Shown in pieces: positions 10,154 through 19,913 of a stretch of DNA of 64,000 nt (the stretch's first letter is position 1; every line of letters begins with the position of its first letter). The position numbers were made by a program, and so were the translations under genes. The notes beneath the pieces were generated by a model that saw nothing but the letters and a program-made list of their open reading frames with translations, did no database searches and had not been told where the DNA came from. The stretch lies in contig CACHCH010000004.1 in NCBI GenBank assembly GCA_902578255.1, positions 1 to 64,000 on the forward strand. Direction: 5' to 3'. Origin of the DNA: an uncultured Pelagibacteraceae bacterium. Lineage in GTDB: Bacteria > Pseudomonadota > Alphaproteobacteria > Pelagibacterales > Pelagibacteraceae.

Positions 10154-10217
10154 TCTGATCAAGGATGTTAAACGTTATATTTATTCTTATTGTCTCCCCT
10201 CTGCATTCTTGATCAGA
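10154..10217. repeat. 14-bp inverted repeat (TCTGATCAAGGATG / CATTCTTGATCAGA) with 36-nt interior; possible structured RNA or operator
   Basis: Arms read directly at 10154-10167 and 10204-10217, complementary with one G-U pair. Confidence 0.65.
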
Positions 10218-10265
10218 TAACCTTTTCATAATAGAAATTCCAAAATTAATTATTAAATAATAAGC

Positions 10266-10973
10266 ATGTTTAAGATTTTAGAACCTAATAAAATTTTCCA
10301 AATAACCTCTAAAGCCCCAAAGTATATTTTATTTTTATTTGTTGTTGTTTTGACAGTCGGTTTGACAGAGGCATTAATTTTGTCACCAGAGGATTACAAA
10401 CAAAGTGATGCGGTAAGAATTATGTATGTTCATGTTCCATCAGCATGGATTTCACTTGGAATTTTTTCTTCAATTACTTTGTTATCGATAAGTGGTTTTA
10501 TTTTTAAGAATAAAAACTTTTTTTTAATGTCTAAAAGTTTAGCACCATCTGGGTTTGTTTTTAATATAATCGCTTTAGTCACAGGTGCAATTTGGGGCAA
10601 ACCTACATGGGGAACCTGGTGGGCATGGGATGCTCGAGTTACATCAATGTTAATTTTAGCGTTATTTTTTGCTATGTATTTAATAGCCTGGAGAATTTAT
10701 GAGAAAGAAGAAAAAGTTTTTAAGATTACTACTTTTATAACTGTTGTTGGAATTATTAATGTTCCAATTACTAAATACTCAGTTGAATGGTGGAATACAC
10801 TTCACCAGCCAGCATCAATTAATATTTTAACAAAAAGCTCAATTCATTCTTCAATGCTTTTCCCTTTATTATTAATGACTGCGGCATTTGCTCTATTTTC
10901 GTTGTTAATTTTCTTAATGAAATATAATACAGAACTGATAAAAATTAAAAATAAAGGCTTAGATAGATTATGA
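10266..10973 (+). CDS. ccmC: Heme exporter/cytochrome c maturation protein CcmC
   Basis: VHVPSAWISLG, WGTWWAWDARVTSMLIL WWD motif. Confidence 0.95.
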   Translation: MFKILEPNKIFQITSKAPKYILFLFVVVLTVGLTEALILSPEDYKQSDAVRIMYVHVPSAWISLGIFSSITLLSISGFIFKNKNFFLMSKSLAPSGFVFNIIALVTGAIWGKPTWGTWWAWDARVTSMLILALFFAMYLIAWRIYEKEEKVFKITTFITVVGIINVPITKYSVEWWNTLHQPASINILTKSSIHSSMLFPLLLMTAAFALFSLLIFLMKYNTELIKIKNKGLDRL

Positions 10974-11197
10974 TTAATGAATTACTTTTTATGAATGGAT
11001 ATGTTGGATACGTAATGTCTGCTTTTGGCTTTACACTTTTAAGTTTTTTAGGTTTGTACACAATTACAAAACTACAATTTGTTAAAGAGCAAAGTAAATT
11101 TGTTGCTAAATTTGGGTCTTTAAATCCTGAGAAAGCTAATTCTGCAAAAAAACAGAGAATCAACAAAGAAATTTTAGCTGACGCCACAAATAACTAA
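10970..11197 (+). CDS. ccmD: Heme exporter protein CcmD-like
   Basis: Small single-TM protein between ccmC and ccmE. Confidence 0.75.
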   Translation: MINELLFMNGYVGYVMSAFGFTLLSFLGLYTITKLQFVKEQSKFVAKFGSLNPEKANSAKKQRINKEILADATNN

Positions 11198-11207
11198 CTT
11201 TTGAACC

Positions 11208-11627
11208 ATGTATGGTCGCAAAGTTAAATTAAGATTTTTGTTTGTAACATTGATTTTAGTTACTTTGATTTTAACAGTTTTTTTAGTTTTAAAATCTTTA
11301 GAGGAAAATGTTGTTTACTTTCAATCACCAACCGAAATTAAAACATTATCAGAATTAGATACAAACAAAATTAGAGTTGGAGGAATGGTTAAAAAAAATT
11401 CAGTAAATGTAAGCTCGGATGAAGTTAACTTTATTATTACAGATTTTAAAAATGAAATAAATGTAAGTTATTCTGGTGCTGTCCCTAATCTTTTTGCAGA
11501 GGAAAAAGGAGTTGTTGCAGAGGGATTTTTAAAAGACAGAAATTTTTTTTCTGCTACTAAAATTTTAGCTAAACATGACGAAAATTACATGCCACCAGAA
11601 GTAAAAGAAGCTTTGGAGGAGCAATAA
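11208..11627 (+). CDS. ccmE: Cytochrome c maturation heme chaperone CcmE
   Basis: [23 protein letters not shown] heme-binding His region. Confidence 0.93.
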   Translation: MYGRKVKLRFLFVTLILVTLILTVFLVLKSLEENVVYFQSPTEIKTLSELDTNKIRVGGMVKKNSVNVSSDEVNFIITDFKNEINVSYSGAVPNLFAEEKGVVAEGFLKDRNFFSATKILAKHDENYMPPEVKEALEEQ

Positions 11628-11628
11628 A

Positions 11629-13503
11629 TTGATTTACAGTGTTGTTGGTCATTACTCACTTATTCTAGGCTTATGTGTTGCCTTAATTTTAATTTTTTTT
11701 TCAATTCAAAATTTTAAAAACTCAAATCAACTAGACACTAAAATTTTATCGTTTTCTTTTTTACAATTATTTTTTGTTTTAATTAGTTTTTTAGCTTTAA
11801 TTATTTCTTTTGTTATTTCAGACTTTAGTAACGAAACTGTATTTAACAATTCACATACAACTAAACCACTTTTTTATAAAATTAGTGGAACTTGGGGAAA
11901 CCACGAGGGGAGCTTGCTGCTATGGTTATTAGTTTTGACATTATTTATATTTATATTTTTATTAAGAACTAAAAATCAACCAATTAAGTATAAAATTTTA
12001 ACACTAGGTTTTCAGCAAGTAATTATAATTAGTTTTTTTTTATTTCTCATTCAAACTTCAAACCCTTTTAATTATTTATTTCCAGTTCCAGATGAGGGCT
12101 TAGGATTAAATCCAATATTGCAGGATCCTGCTTTAGCAATACATCCACCAATTTTATATTTAGGATATGTTGGCTCCTCTATTATTTTTTCATCTGCTTT
12201 AGCTGCAACCACTTTAAAAATGGTTTCAACAAGCTGGGCTACTCATATTAAAAAATGGGTTTTAATTTCCTGGATTTTTTTAACATTAGGTATTTTGCTA
12301 GGATCGATTTGGGCTTACTATGAATTAGGTTGGGGAGGATTTTGGTTTTGGGATCCAGTAGAAAATGTTTCCTTAATGCCTTGGTTAGCTTTGACAACTC
12401 TTTTACACTGTATTTTGGTACTCGAGAGAAAAGAAATCCTAACTTCTTGGGTAATCGTATTGTCCATTGCAACTTTCACTTTGAGTATGTGTGGAACTTT
12501 TTTAGTAAGATCTGGAATTCTAAATTCTGTTCATACATTTGCGAATGATCCAGAAAGAGGTTTATTTATTCTAATATTCTTATTTGCTCTAATTTTTTTG
12601 TCTTTATTTATTTTTTTCTTTTTTCATCAAAATAGTAAAAATAATTCGTCTAATTTTTTTTGGTTAAGTAAAGAAACTTCAATTTTAGTAAATAACTGGT
12701 TTATGATGTACTTTCTATCAGTTGTATTGATTGGTACTGTTTATCCTATCTTTTTAGACGTAATATCCTCCCAAAAAATATCTGTGGGGCCGCCATTCTA
12801 TCATAAACTCATTGCTCCATTTTTAATTCCATTTTTATTTGCGATGGCAATTGGGCCAAGGTTAAAATGGATAAGATCCGATTTAAAAGATAAGATCTAT
12901 CTGATTTTTTTGTTAATTATCTCTGTTTTAATATCTTTTTTTATTGTCAAAAATTTCAATACAAATATTCTTATTAATACCATCTTAATCTCCAGTGCTC
13001 TTTATTTATTTTTTATTACACTGAGAGATTTTGTTAATAAGAAATACAAAAATTTTGCCCAAAACACTGCTCATTTTGGATTTAGTTTATTGATTTTAAG
13101 TATTTTATTAAACAATTTATTTTCAAGTGAAATAATAACTAATTTAAAAGTAGGTGAAACTTATGATAATTCGAAAACAAAAATATTTTTTGAAAGTATA
13201 AATCAAGAAAAAGAAAAAAATTATAAATCTATAATTGCTAATTTTAACATTACTAATTCCGAAGGTATAAACAATAACTTGTCACCTGAATTAAGAATAT
13301 ACAATCAACCTAATATTACAACTAGTGAGGCAGATATTAAAACTACATTATTGAAGGACAAATTTATTGTAATAAATCTTGTCCAAAATCAAGATTATTT
13401 TAATGTAAGATATCAAGTTAAACCCTTTATGTTGTGGATATGGTTATCAGTTATCATGATAAGCATAGGTGGTTTAGTTAGTTTTTTACAGAAAAGAATA
13501 TGA
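11629..13503 (+). CDS. ccmF: Cytochrome c-type biogenesis protein CcmF
   Basis: WGNHEGSLLLW; GWGGFWFWDPVENVSLMPWL; TTG start. Confidence 0.96.
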   Translation: MIYSVVGHYSLILGLCVALILIFFSIQNFKNSNQLDTKILSFSFLQLFFVLISFLALIISFVISDFSNETVFNNSHTTKPLFYKISGTWGNHEGSLLLWLLVLTLFIFIFLLRTKNQPIKYKILTLGFQQVIIISFFLFLIQTSNPFNYLFPVPDEGLGLNPILQDPALAIHPPILYLGYVGSSIIFSSALAATTLKMVSTSWATHIKKWVLISWIFLTLGILLGSIWAYYELGWGGFWFWDPVENVSLMPWLALTTLLHCILVLERKEILTSWVIVLSIATFTLSMCGTFLVRSGILNSVHTFANDPERGLFILIFLFALIFLSLFIFFFFHQNSKNNSSNFFWLSKETSILVNNWFMMYFLSVVLIGTVYPIFLDVISSQKISVGPPFYHKLIAPFLIPFLFAMAIGPRLKWIRSDLKDKIYLIFLLIISVLISFFIVKNFNTNILINTILISSALYLFFITLRDFVNKKYKNFAQNTAHFGFSLLILSILLNNLFSSEIITNLKVGETYDNSKTKIFFESINQEKEKNYKSIIANFNITNSEGINNNLSPELRIYNQPNITTSEADIKTTLLKDKFIVINLVQNQDYFNVRYQVKPFMLWIWLSVIMISIGGLVSFLQKRI

Positions 13504-14018
13504 AAAATAAATTAATTTTATATTCAATGATATTAATATTTTTAGTTATTTTTGCTGTTTTCTATAAAAGTTTAAAAGATACAAATATTTACACACCAAA
13601 GGCGAAGATCAATAATGATATCCCAATTTTCTCGGCTGATCTTCTGCTTTTGAGGGAAAATTTAACGTCAACTGAAATTTTTAAAATGAATGAATTTTAT
13701 TTATTAAACATTTGGGCTTCATGGTGTGCTCCATGTAGAGATGAACACCCAATATTAATGAGTCTTAGTAAAAATAATAAATTAAATATTATTGGTATGA
13801 ATTATAAAGATAATAAAAAAAATGCTAAAAGCTTTTTGGATGAATTAGGGAATCCTTATGAAAAAATCATCGTAGATAAAAATGGGACAAATTCAATCGA
13901 ATGGGGAGCTTTCGGTGTGCCTGAAACTTTTATAATTTATAATAACAAGGTAATTAAAAAATACATTGGACCTCTTAATCAGGAGTTGCTGGTGGAAATA
14001 CAAAAAATAACAAAATGA
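13500..14018 (+). CDS. ccmG: Thiol:disulfide interchange protein CcmG/DsbE
   Basis: NIWASWCAPCRDEHP thioredoxin motif. Confidence 0.93.
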   Translation: MKNKLILYSMILIFLVIFAVFYKSLKDTNIYTPKAKINNDIPIFSADLLLLRENLTSTEIFKMNEFYLLNIWASWCAPCRDEHPILMSLSKNNKLNIIGMNYKDNKKNAKSFLDELGNPYEKIIVDKNGTNSIEWGAFGVPETFIIYNNKVIKKYIGPLNQELLVEIQKITK

Positions 14019-14380
14019 AAATATTTAAAGCTTTTATAATTATTTTTTTCTTACTGTTTTTTAATAATCTTTATGCAAATGAAAATAGTCAAAGAAATGA
14101 GATAACTAAAAATCTTAGATGTTTGATTTGTCAGGGACAATCTGTTTATGATTCGGATTCTGATTTTGCAAATAGTATGAAAATTTTAGTAGATAAAAAA
14201 TTAGATCAAGGTTTGTCAGAGAAAGAAATATATATTTATTTTAAGGAAAAATATGGTGATTGGATTTTGTATGATCCAGGGCTTAATAAAAATACCTATT
14301 TACTATGGTTATTACCAATATTGATATTTGTATTTGGAGGTGCAATAATTTTTAAAAGATCTATATTTAAAAATAATTAA
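14015..14380 (+). CDS. ccmH: Cytochrome c-type biogenesis protein CcmH
   Basis: LRCLICQGQSVYDSDSDFA; EKYGDWILYDP. Confidence 0.94.
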   Translation: MKIFKAFIIIFFLLFFNNLYANENSQRNEITKNLRCLICQGQSVYDSDSDFANSMKILVDKKLDQGLSEKEIYIYFKEKYGDWILYDPGLNKNTYLLWLLPILIFVFGGAIIFKRSIFKNN

Positions 14381-14389
14381 TTATCAGCT

Positions 14390-14902
14390 ATGAGTTTTAA
14401 AAATTTTTTTTCAACATTTTTTATAATTTTTTTTTCGTTTACAGTTTTTGCTGAAGAATTAGAAATAAAAAACCAATATACAGAATTTAATGTTTATACC
14501 GGCATGTTTGACTTTAGTGATGATGGAAAAAAATCAACTTTAATTGGATTTCAACATCAAAATGAGAATTTAAATCGTGATACACTTTTAGGAAATCTCT
14601 CACCTGTTACTGGAGCACTGATAACAGCTGATAATGCAGGTTATATTTATACAGGTGTTCAAGCTCAATATAAAATTGGAGCATTAAATTTTACACCAAG
14701 TTTTACACCAGGATTGTATCATGAGGGAGACGGAAAAGATTTGGGTCATTTAATAGAATTTAAGAGTGAATTACAATTCTCACTCGATTTATCAAAAACA
14801 AGCGAATTGGGCTTCTCTTATAATCACATATCTAATGCGAGTTTAGGAGACAAAAATCCTGGGGCAAATAGTTATATGTTTAATTTCCTAAAAAACTTCT
14901 AA
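14390..14902 (+). CDS. PagL-like acyloxyacyl hydrolase / lipid A 3-O-deacylase
   Basis: Signal peptide, beta-barrel-like pattern, C-terminal YNHISNASLGDKNPGANSYMFNF (HxS motif). Confidence 0.75.
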   Translation: MSFKNFFSTFFIIFFSFTVFAEELEIKNQYTEFNVYTGMFDFSDDGKKSTLIGFQHQNENLNRDTLLGNLSPVTGALITADNAGYIYTGVQAQYKIGALNFTPSFTPGLYHEGDGKDLGHLIEFKSELQFSLDLSKTSELGFSYNHISNASLGDKNPGANSYMFNFLKNF

Positions 14903-14910
14903 GAGGATTT

Positions 14911-16062
14911 ATGAATTTAAAAGATTGTCATAATTTTGCTGATTTTAGAAAACTGGCACAAAAAAAGTTACCCTCTCCAATTTTTCATTATATTGATGGT
15001 GCTGCAGATGATGAAGTTACATATGTAAGAAATACAAGTGCATTTGATGATGTTGATTTGGTGCCAAATGTTTTAAGAGGTGTAGAGAATGTAGATTTAT
15101 CTACAACAATATTTGGAAAGAAATTAGATTTACCTTTTTATTTATCACCTACCGCTTTACAGAGATTATTTCATTATGATGGTGAAAGAGCTGTAGGCAA
15201 AGCAGCTAAGAAATATAACACCATGTTTGGGGTATCGGCATTAGCAACAGTAAGTGTAGAGGAAATTTCTTCACTTGTTGATACACCGAAAATGTTTCAA
15301 TTTTATTTTCATAAAGATAGAGGACTTAATGATTCATGCTTAGAGAGAGCAAAAGCTGCTAAGTTTGATGTGATGGCTCTAACAGTTGATACAATAACTG
15401 GAGGGAATAGAGAAAGAGATTTAAGAACTGGGTTTACGTCACCGCCTAAACTGACACTTTCAAGCTTATTTAGTTTTGCAACAAAGCCAATGTGGGGAAT
15501 AAATTATTTAACAAAAGGTAAGTTTGAATTACCTCATCTTCAAGATTTCGTAAAAGAAGGTACAAGCACCAACTCTTCAATCGGAAATTATTTTTCTACA
15601 ATGCTTGATCAGTCAATGAACTGGAAAGATGCTGAACAACTTTGCTCTAAATGGGGAGGTCATTTTGCTTTAAAAGGAATAATGAGCGTTGAAGATGCTA
15701 AGCGAGCGGCTGATATTGGATGTACAGGAATAATGGTTTCAAATCATGGTGGAAGGCAGTTAGATGGATCAAGATCTCCTTTCGATCAACTTGCTGAAAT
15801 TGTTGATGCTGTTGGTGATAAATTAGACGTTATTTGTGAGGGAGGAATTCATAGAGGAACCCATATGCTTAAAGCATTATCGTTAGGTGCAAAAGCATGT
15901 TCTGGTGGAAGATTATATTTGTATGCTCTAGCAGCAGCTGGACAAGCAGGTGTTGAAAGAGCTTTAGAAAAATATAAATCTGAATTAGTAAGAGATATGA
16001 AGTTAATGGGCTGCACTAAAATAAGTGATCTTAACAGAAGTAATTTAAGATTTAGAACATAA
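14911..16062 (+). CDS. FMN-dependent alpha-hydroxy-acid oxidizing protein (LldD-like), copy 1
   Basis: SNHGGRQLDGSRSPFDQ active-site motif; 383 aa. Confidence 0.92.
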   Translation: MNLKDCHNFADFRKLAQKKLPSPIFHYIDGAADDEVTYVRNTSAFDDVDLVPNVLRGVENVDLSTTIFGKKLDLPFYLSPTALQRLFHYDGERAVGKAAKKYNTMFGVSALATVSVEEISSLVDTPKMFQFYFHKDRGLNDSCLERAKAAKFDVMALTVDTITGGNRERDLRTGFTSPPKLTLSSLFSFATKPMWGINYLTKGKFELPHLQDFVKEGTSTNSSIGNYFSTMLDQSMNWKDAEQLCSKWGGHFALKGIMSVEDAKRAADIGCTGIMVSNHGGRQLDGSRSPFDQLAEIVDAVGDKLDVICEGGIHRGTHMLKALSLGAKACSGGRLYLYALAAAGQAGVERALEKYKSELVRDMKLMGCTKISDLNRSNLRFRT

Positions 16063-16067
16063 TAGTC

Positions 16068-17219
16068 ATGAACATAAATGATTGTTATAATTTTGAAGAT
16101 TTTAGAAAATTAGCAAAAAAAAAATTACCAGCTCCTATTTTTCATTACATTGACGGTGGCTCAGACGATGAGGTAACTTTAAATAGAAATACCACAGCAT
16201 TTAATGACTGTGATTTAGTTCCAAATATATTGGCAAGTGTGGGAGAACCTGATTTATCTACAACAGTATTTGGTAGAAAAATTGACATGCCTCTCTTTTT
16301 GTCACCTACTGCAATGCAAAGTTTATACACGCCTGAAGGGGACAAAGCATCAGCAAGAGCTGCTGAAAAATTTGGAACGATGTATAGTATGTCTACAATG
16401 GCATCGTTTTCAATTGAAGAAATTGCAAATATTTCAAGTGGTCCGAAACTTTTTCAACTATATGTTCATAAGGATCAATCTATTACTGATGATTTAATTG
16501 ATAGGTGTAGAAGAGCAAATTTCGATGGACTTTGTTTAACAGTGGATACTCTAGTTGCTGGAAACAGAGAAAGAGATCATCGAACTGGGTTTACTACACC
16601 TCCTAAATTAACTTTGGAAAGCTTACTAAGTTTTGCAATGCGTCCAGAGTGGGTTTTTAAATATTTAACAAATAAAAAATTTGAATTAGCTAACATTAAA
16701 CACAAAACTGACAAAGGCACTAACATTGCTAAGTCAGTTATAGATTATATTAATGAACAATATGATCCTAAAATGAATTGGAAAGATGCAGAATATTGTA
16801 TTAAGAGATGGGACGGTCCTTTTGCTTTAAAGGGGGTAATGTCTGTTGAAGATGCAAAAAGAGCAATTGATATTGGTTGCACTGCAATAATGATTTCTAA
16901 TCATGGAGGAAGACAATTAGATGGTTCGAGATCTCCTTTTGATCAAGTGAAAGCTATCTCAGATGCAGTTGGCGATAAATTAGAAATTATACTTGATGGT
17001 GGTATTAGAAGAGGAACGCATGTTCTTAAAGCGTTGGCTGCTGGAGCAACAGCTTGTAGTTTTGGCAAAGCATTTTTATTTAGTTTAGGAGCAGGAGGTC
17101 AAAAAGGTGTTGAAAGATTATTAGATAATATGCAAAAAGAAATTAGACGAAATATGATTTTAATGGGATGCAAAAAAATTGAAGAGTTAGATGCGTCAAA
17201 AATAATCTACCGTAACTAA
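16068..17219 (+). CDS. FMN-dependent alpha-hydroxy-acid oxidizing protein (LldD-like), copy 2
   Basis: SNHGGRQLDGSRSPFDQ, DGGIRRGTHVLKAL; 383 aa, tandem to copy 1. Confidence 0.92.
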   Translation: MNINDCYNFEDFRKLAKKKLPAPIFHYIDGGSDDEVTLNRNTTAFNDCDLVPNILASVGEPDLSTTVFGRKIDMPLFLSPTAMQSLYTPEGDKASARAAEKFGTMYSMSTMASFSIEEIANISSGPKLFQLYVHKDQSITDDLIDRCRRANFDGLCLTVDTLVAGNRERDHRTGFTTPPKLTLESLLSFAMRPEWVFKYLTNKKFELANIKHKTDKGTNIAKSVIDYINEQYDPKMNWKDAEYCIKRWDGPFALKGVMSVEDAKRAIDIGCTAIMISNHGGRQLDGSRSPFDQVKAISDAVGDKLEIILDGGIRRGTHVLKALAAGATACSFGKAFLFSLGAGGQKGVERLLDNMQKEIRRNMILMGCKKIEELDASKIIYRN

Positions 17220-17325
17220 TCAACAAGTAATTGTTAGGATTATTGCAAATATCTTAAAAAAGTTTTTTAAAAATCATGAATAGACATTAGTCTACTTTTC
17301 GTCTAGGTTTTCATTTTTTAAAATT

Positions 17326-18492
17326 ATGATACTAGCAAAAAATTTAGAAAATTTAGGAACAGAGTCTGCATTTAGTGTATTAGCAGAAGCTAAAGCATTA
17401 GAGGCCAAAGGCCATCCAATGATTCATTTAGGACTAGGTCAGCCAGACTTTAAAACGCCGAAGCATGTTGTTGAGGCTGCAAAAAAAGCATTGGATGATG
17501 GACATCATGGATATGTAATGTCTAACGGAATTCCAGAATGTAGAGAGGCTGTAACAAGGTGGATTAAAAAACAGTATAACGCCAAAGTTGATCCTGAAAG
17601 AATTTTAATCATGCCTGGTGGAAAGCCTACGATGAGCTATGCCATTCAATGTTTTGGTGAACCAGGAGCAGAAATAATTCATCCTACACCTGCATTTCCG
17701 ATCTATGAATCTATGATAAATTATACTGGTTCTACTCCTGTTCCATATGATCTTACTGAAGATAAAGATCTTAAATTTGATCCAGATAAAATAATATCTC
17801 TAATCACTGATAAAACCAGATTGTTAATTTTAATTAACCCAAACAATCCAACGGGCAGTTTTGTAGAGAAAACAGTAATAGATTACTTTGCAAAAGAATT
17901 AGAAAAACATCCACATGTTACTATTTTAAGTGATGAAATTTATAGTAGACAAATTTTTGACTATAAAGAAATGCCATCTTTTTTTCATTATGAAGCTTTA
18001 AAAGAGAGATTAATAGTTTTAGAGGGATGGAGCAAAGCTTACTCAATGACTGGTTGGAGACTAGGATGGAGTTATTGGCCTAAAGAAATGATCCCACATG
18101 TTAATAAGTTATTGATAAATAGTGTGTCGTGTGTAAATGCAGCTGCACAATTTGCAGGTATAGCAGCTTTAGATGGACCAGATGACTCGATTAAAGATAT
18201 GTTAGATAAATTTACATTAAGAAGAAATTTAATTCATAAAGGATTAAATGATTTGCCTGGAATTGAATGTAGTTTACCAGGGGGTGCTTTTTACGCTTTT
18301 CCAAAGGTAATTGGTACCGGTATGAATGGATCTGAATTTTGTAAAAAAGCTATGCATGAAGCTGGAGTTGCTATTGTTCCAGGAACAGCATTTGGTAAAA
18401 CTTGCCAAGATTACGTAAGATTTAGCTTTGCTGCATCTAGGGATAATATACAGCAAGCATTAGAAAACATAGGTAAGATGCTTTCTAAATAA
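17326..18492 (+). CDS. Pyridoxal-phosphate aminotransferase class I/II
   Basis: INPNNPTGSF; LEGWSKAYSMTGWRLGW (PLP lysine). Confidence 0.93.
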   Translation: MILAKNLENLGTESAFSVLAEAKALEAKGHPMIHLGLGQPDFKTPKHVVEAAKKALDDGHHGYVMSNGIPECREAVTRWIKKQYNAKVDPERILIMPGGKPTMSYAIQCFGEPGAEIIHPTPAFPIYESMINYTGSTPVPYDLTEDKDLKFDPDKIISLITDKTRLLILINPNNPTGSFVEKTVIDYFAKELEKHPHVTILSDEIYSRQIFDYKEMPSFFHYEALKERLIVLEGWSKAYSMTGWRLGWSYWPKEMIPHVNKLLINSVSCVNAAAQFAGIAALDGPDDSIKDMLDKFTLRRNLIHKGLNDLPGIECSLPGGAFYAFPKVIGTGMNGSEFCKKAMHEAGVAIVPGTAFGKTCQDYVRFSFAASRDNIQQALENIGKMLSK

Positions 18493-18531
18493 GCTGTATT
18501 TTTTTATTTTTTTTTAATAATATTAAGATTA

Positions 18532-19905
18532 ATGAACCAACAAGTTGAAACAGAATTAAAAAGTCTTTTAAACAGTAGATATTCAACGTCAGAGTCCGCG
18601 CGTGGGAATTATGCTAGAGGCGAGGATACTTACGATCCAATTTTATCAAAAGCGGTAGTTTTTCCAGAAACTAATGAAGAGGTATCAAAAATATTAAAAC
18701 TTTGTAACGAGCATAAAATTCCAGTAGTTCCATACGGAACAGGTACATCTTTAGAGGGTAATGTTGTAGGAAATGAAAATGGCATAACTATCTGCTTGGA
18801 AAAAATGAATAAAATTTTAAGTGTAAATACTGAAGATTTTGATTGCAGAGTTCAGGCATGTGTAACAAGAGAACAATTGAATGAACATTTAAGAGAGGAC
18901 GGTGTTTTTTTTCCCATAGACCCAGGGGCAAACGCTGCTTTAGGAGGTATGGCATCCACTTCGGCTTCAGGAACAATGGCAGTAAAATATGGGACCATGA
19001 AAACAGTCATTTCTGGTCTGACTGTAGTATTACCAAATGGAGATATTATAAACACAGGTGGCAGAACTAAAAAAACTTCAGCAGGTTATAATTTAACAAA
19101 TTTATTTATTGGGTCGGAAGGAACTCTCGGTATTATTACTGAAGTTCACTTAAGATTATCACCTATACCCGAAAGTATAATGAGTGCGGTGTGTCACTTC
19201 CCTTCATTAGAGGACGCAGTAATGACAGCTCAACAGGTTATTCAGTATGGTGTTCCAATTGCAAGAATTGAAATGCTTAATGCAGATCAGATGGGAATTT
19301 CTATAAATTATTCAAAATTAAAAGACATTGACGCAGTACCAACTTTATTTTTTGAATTTCATGGATCTGAGTCTTCAAATAAAGAAAATATCAACATTGT
19401 AGAAGAATTATCAAAAGAAAATAACGGAAGCTCATTTAAATGGGCCAAAGACTTAGAGGATAGAAACAAACTTTGGCAAGCAAGATGGGATGTATATTAT
19501 TCTGTTAAAGCTTTAAACGATAATGGAAGAGTTTATTCAACTGACGTATGTGTTCCAATTTCAAAAATAACTGAATGCGTAAAATTTGCAGAAGAAAAAG
19601 CAAAAGAATTCGGGGTTAGAGCGCCAATGGTAGGACATATGGGGGATGGCAATTTCCATGTTGTATTACCTTACGATCCTGCAAAAAAAGAAATGTACAA
19701 ACAGCTTAGAGCATTTAATGGAACATTAATTAGAAAAGCTTTAGAGCTTGAAGGAACAATTACAGGTGAACATGGAGTTGGACTTCACAAAAAAGAATAT
19801 TTACTTGAACAGCACCCTGATAGCATTCCAGTTATGAAATCAATTAAAAAAACATTAGATCCGAATAACATAATGAATCCTGGAAAAATTTTTGATTTAA
19901 ACTAA
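18532..19905 (+). CDS. FAD-linked oxidase, GlcD/D-lactate dehydrogenase type
   Basis: VPYGTGTSLEGN; GSEGTLGIITE; GEHGVGLHKKEYL. Confidence 0.92.
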   Translation: MNQQVETELKSLLNSRYSTSESARGNYARGEDTYDPILSKAVVFPETNEEVSKILKLCNEHKIPVVPYGTGTSLEGNVVGNENGITICLEKMNKILSVNTEDFDCRVQACVTREQLNEHLREDGVFFPIDPGANAALGGMASTSASGTMAVKYGTMKTVISGLTVVLPNGDIINTGGRTKKTSAGYNLTNLFIGSEGTLGIITEVHLRLSPIPESIMSAVCHFPSLEDAVMTAQQVIQYGVPIARIEMLNADQMGISINYSKLKDIDAVPTLFFEFHGSESSNKENINIVEELSKENNGSSFKWAKDLEDRNKLWQARWDVYYSVKALNDNGRVYSTDVCVPISKITECVKFAEEKAKEFGVRAPMVGHMGDGNFHVVLPYDPAKKEMYKQLRAFNGTLIRKALELEGTITGEHGVGLHKKEYLLEQHPDSIPVMKSIKKTLDPNNIMNPGKIFDLN

Positions 19906-19913
19906 TCTTCAAC

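Noticed and set aside
17265-17305. Small inverted repeat TAGAC-ATTA-GTCTA upstream of the aminotransferase gene
   Set aside because: Only 5-bp arms; too weak to separate from chance in AT-rich sequence.
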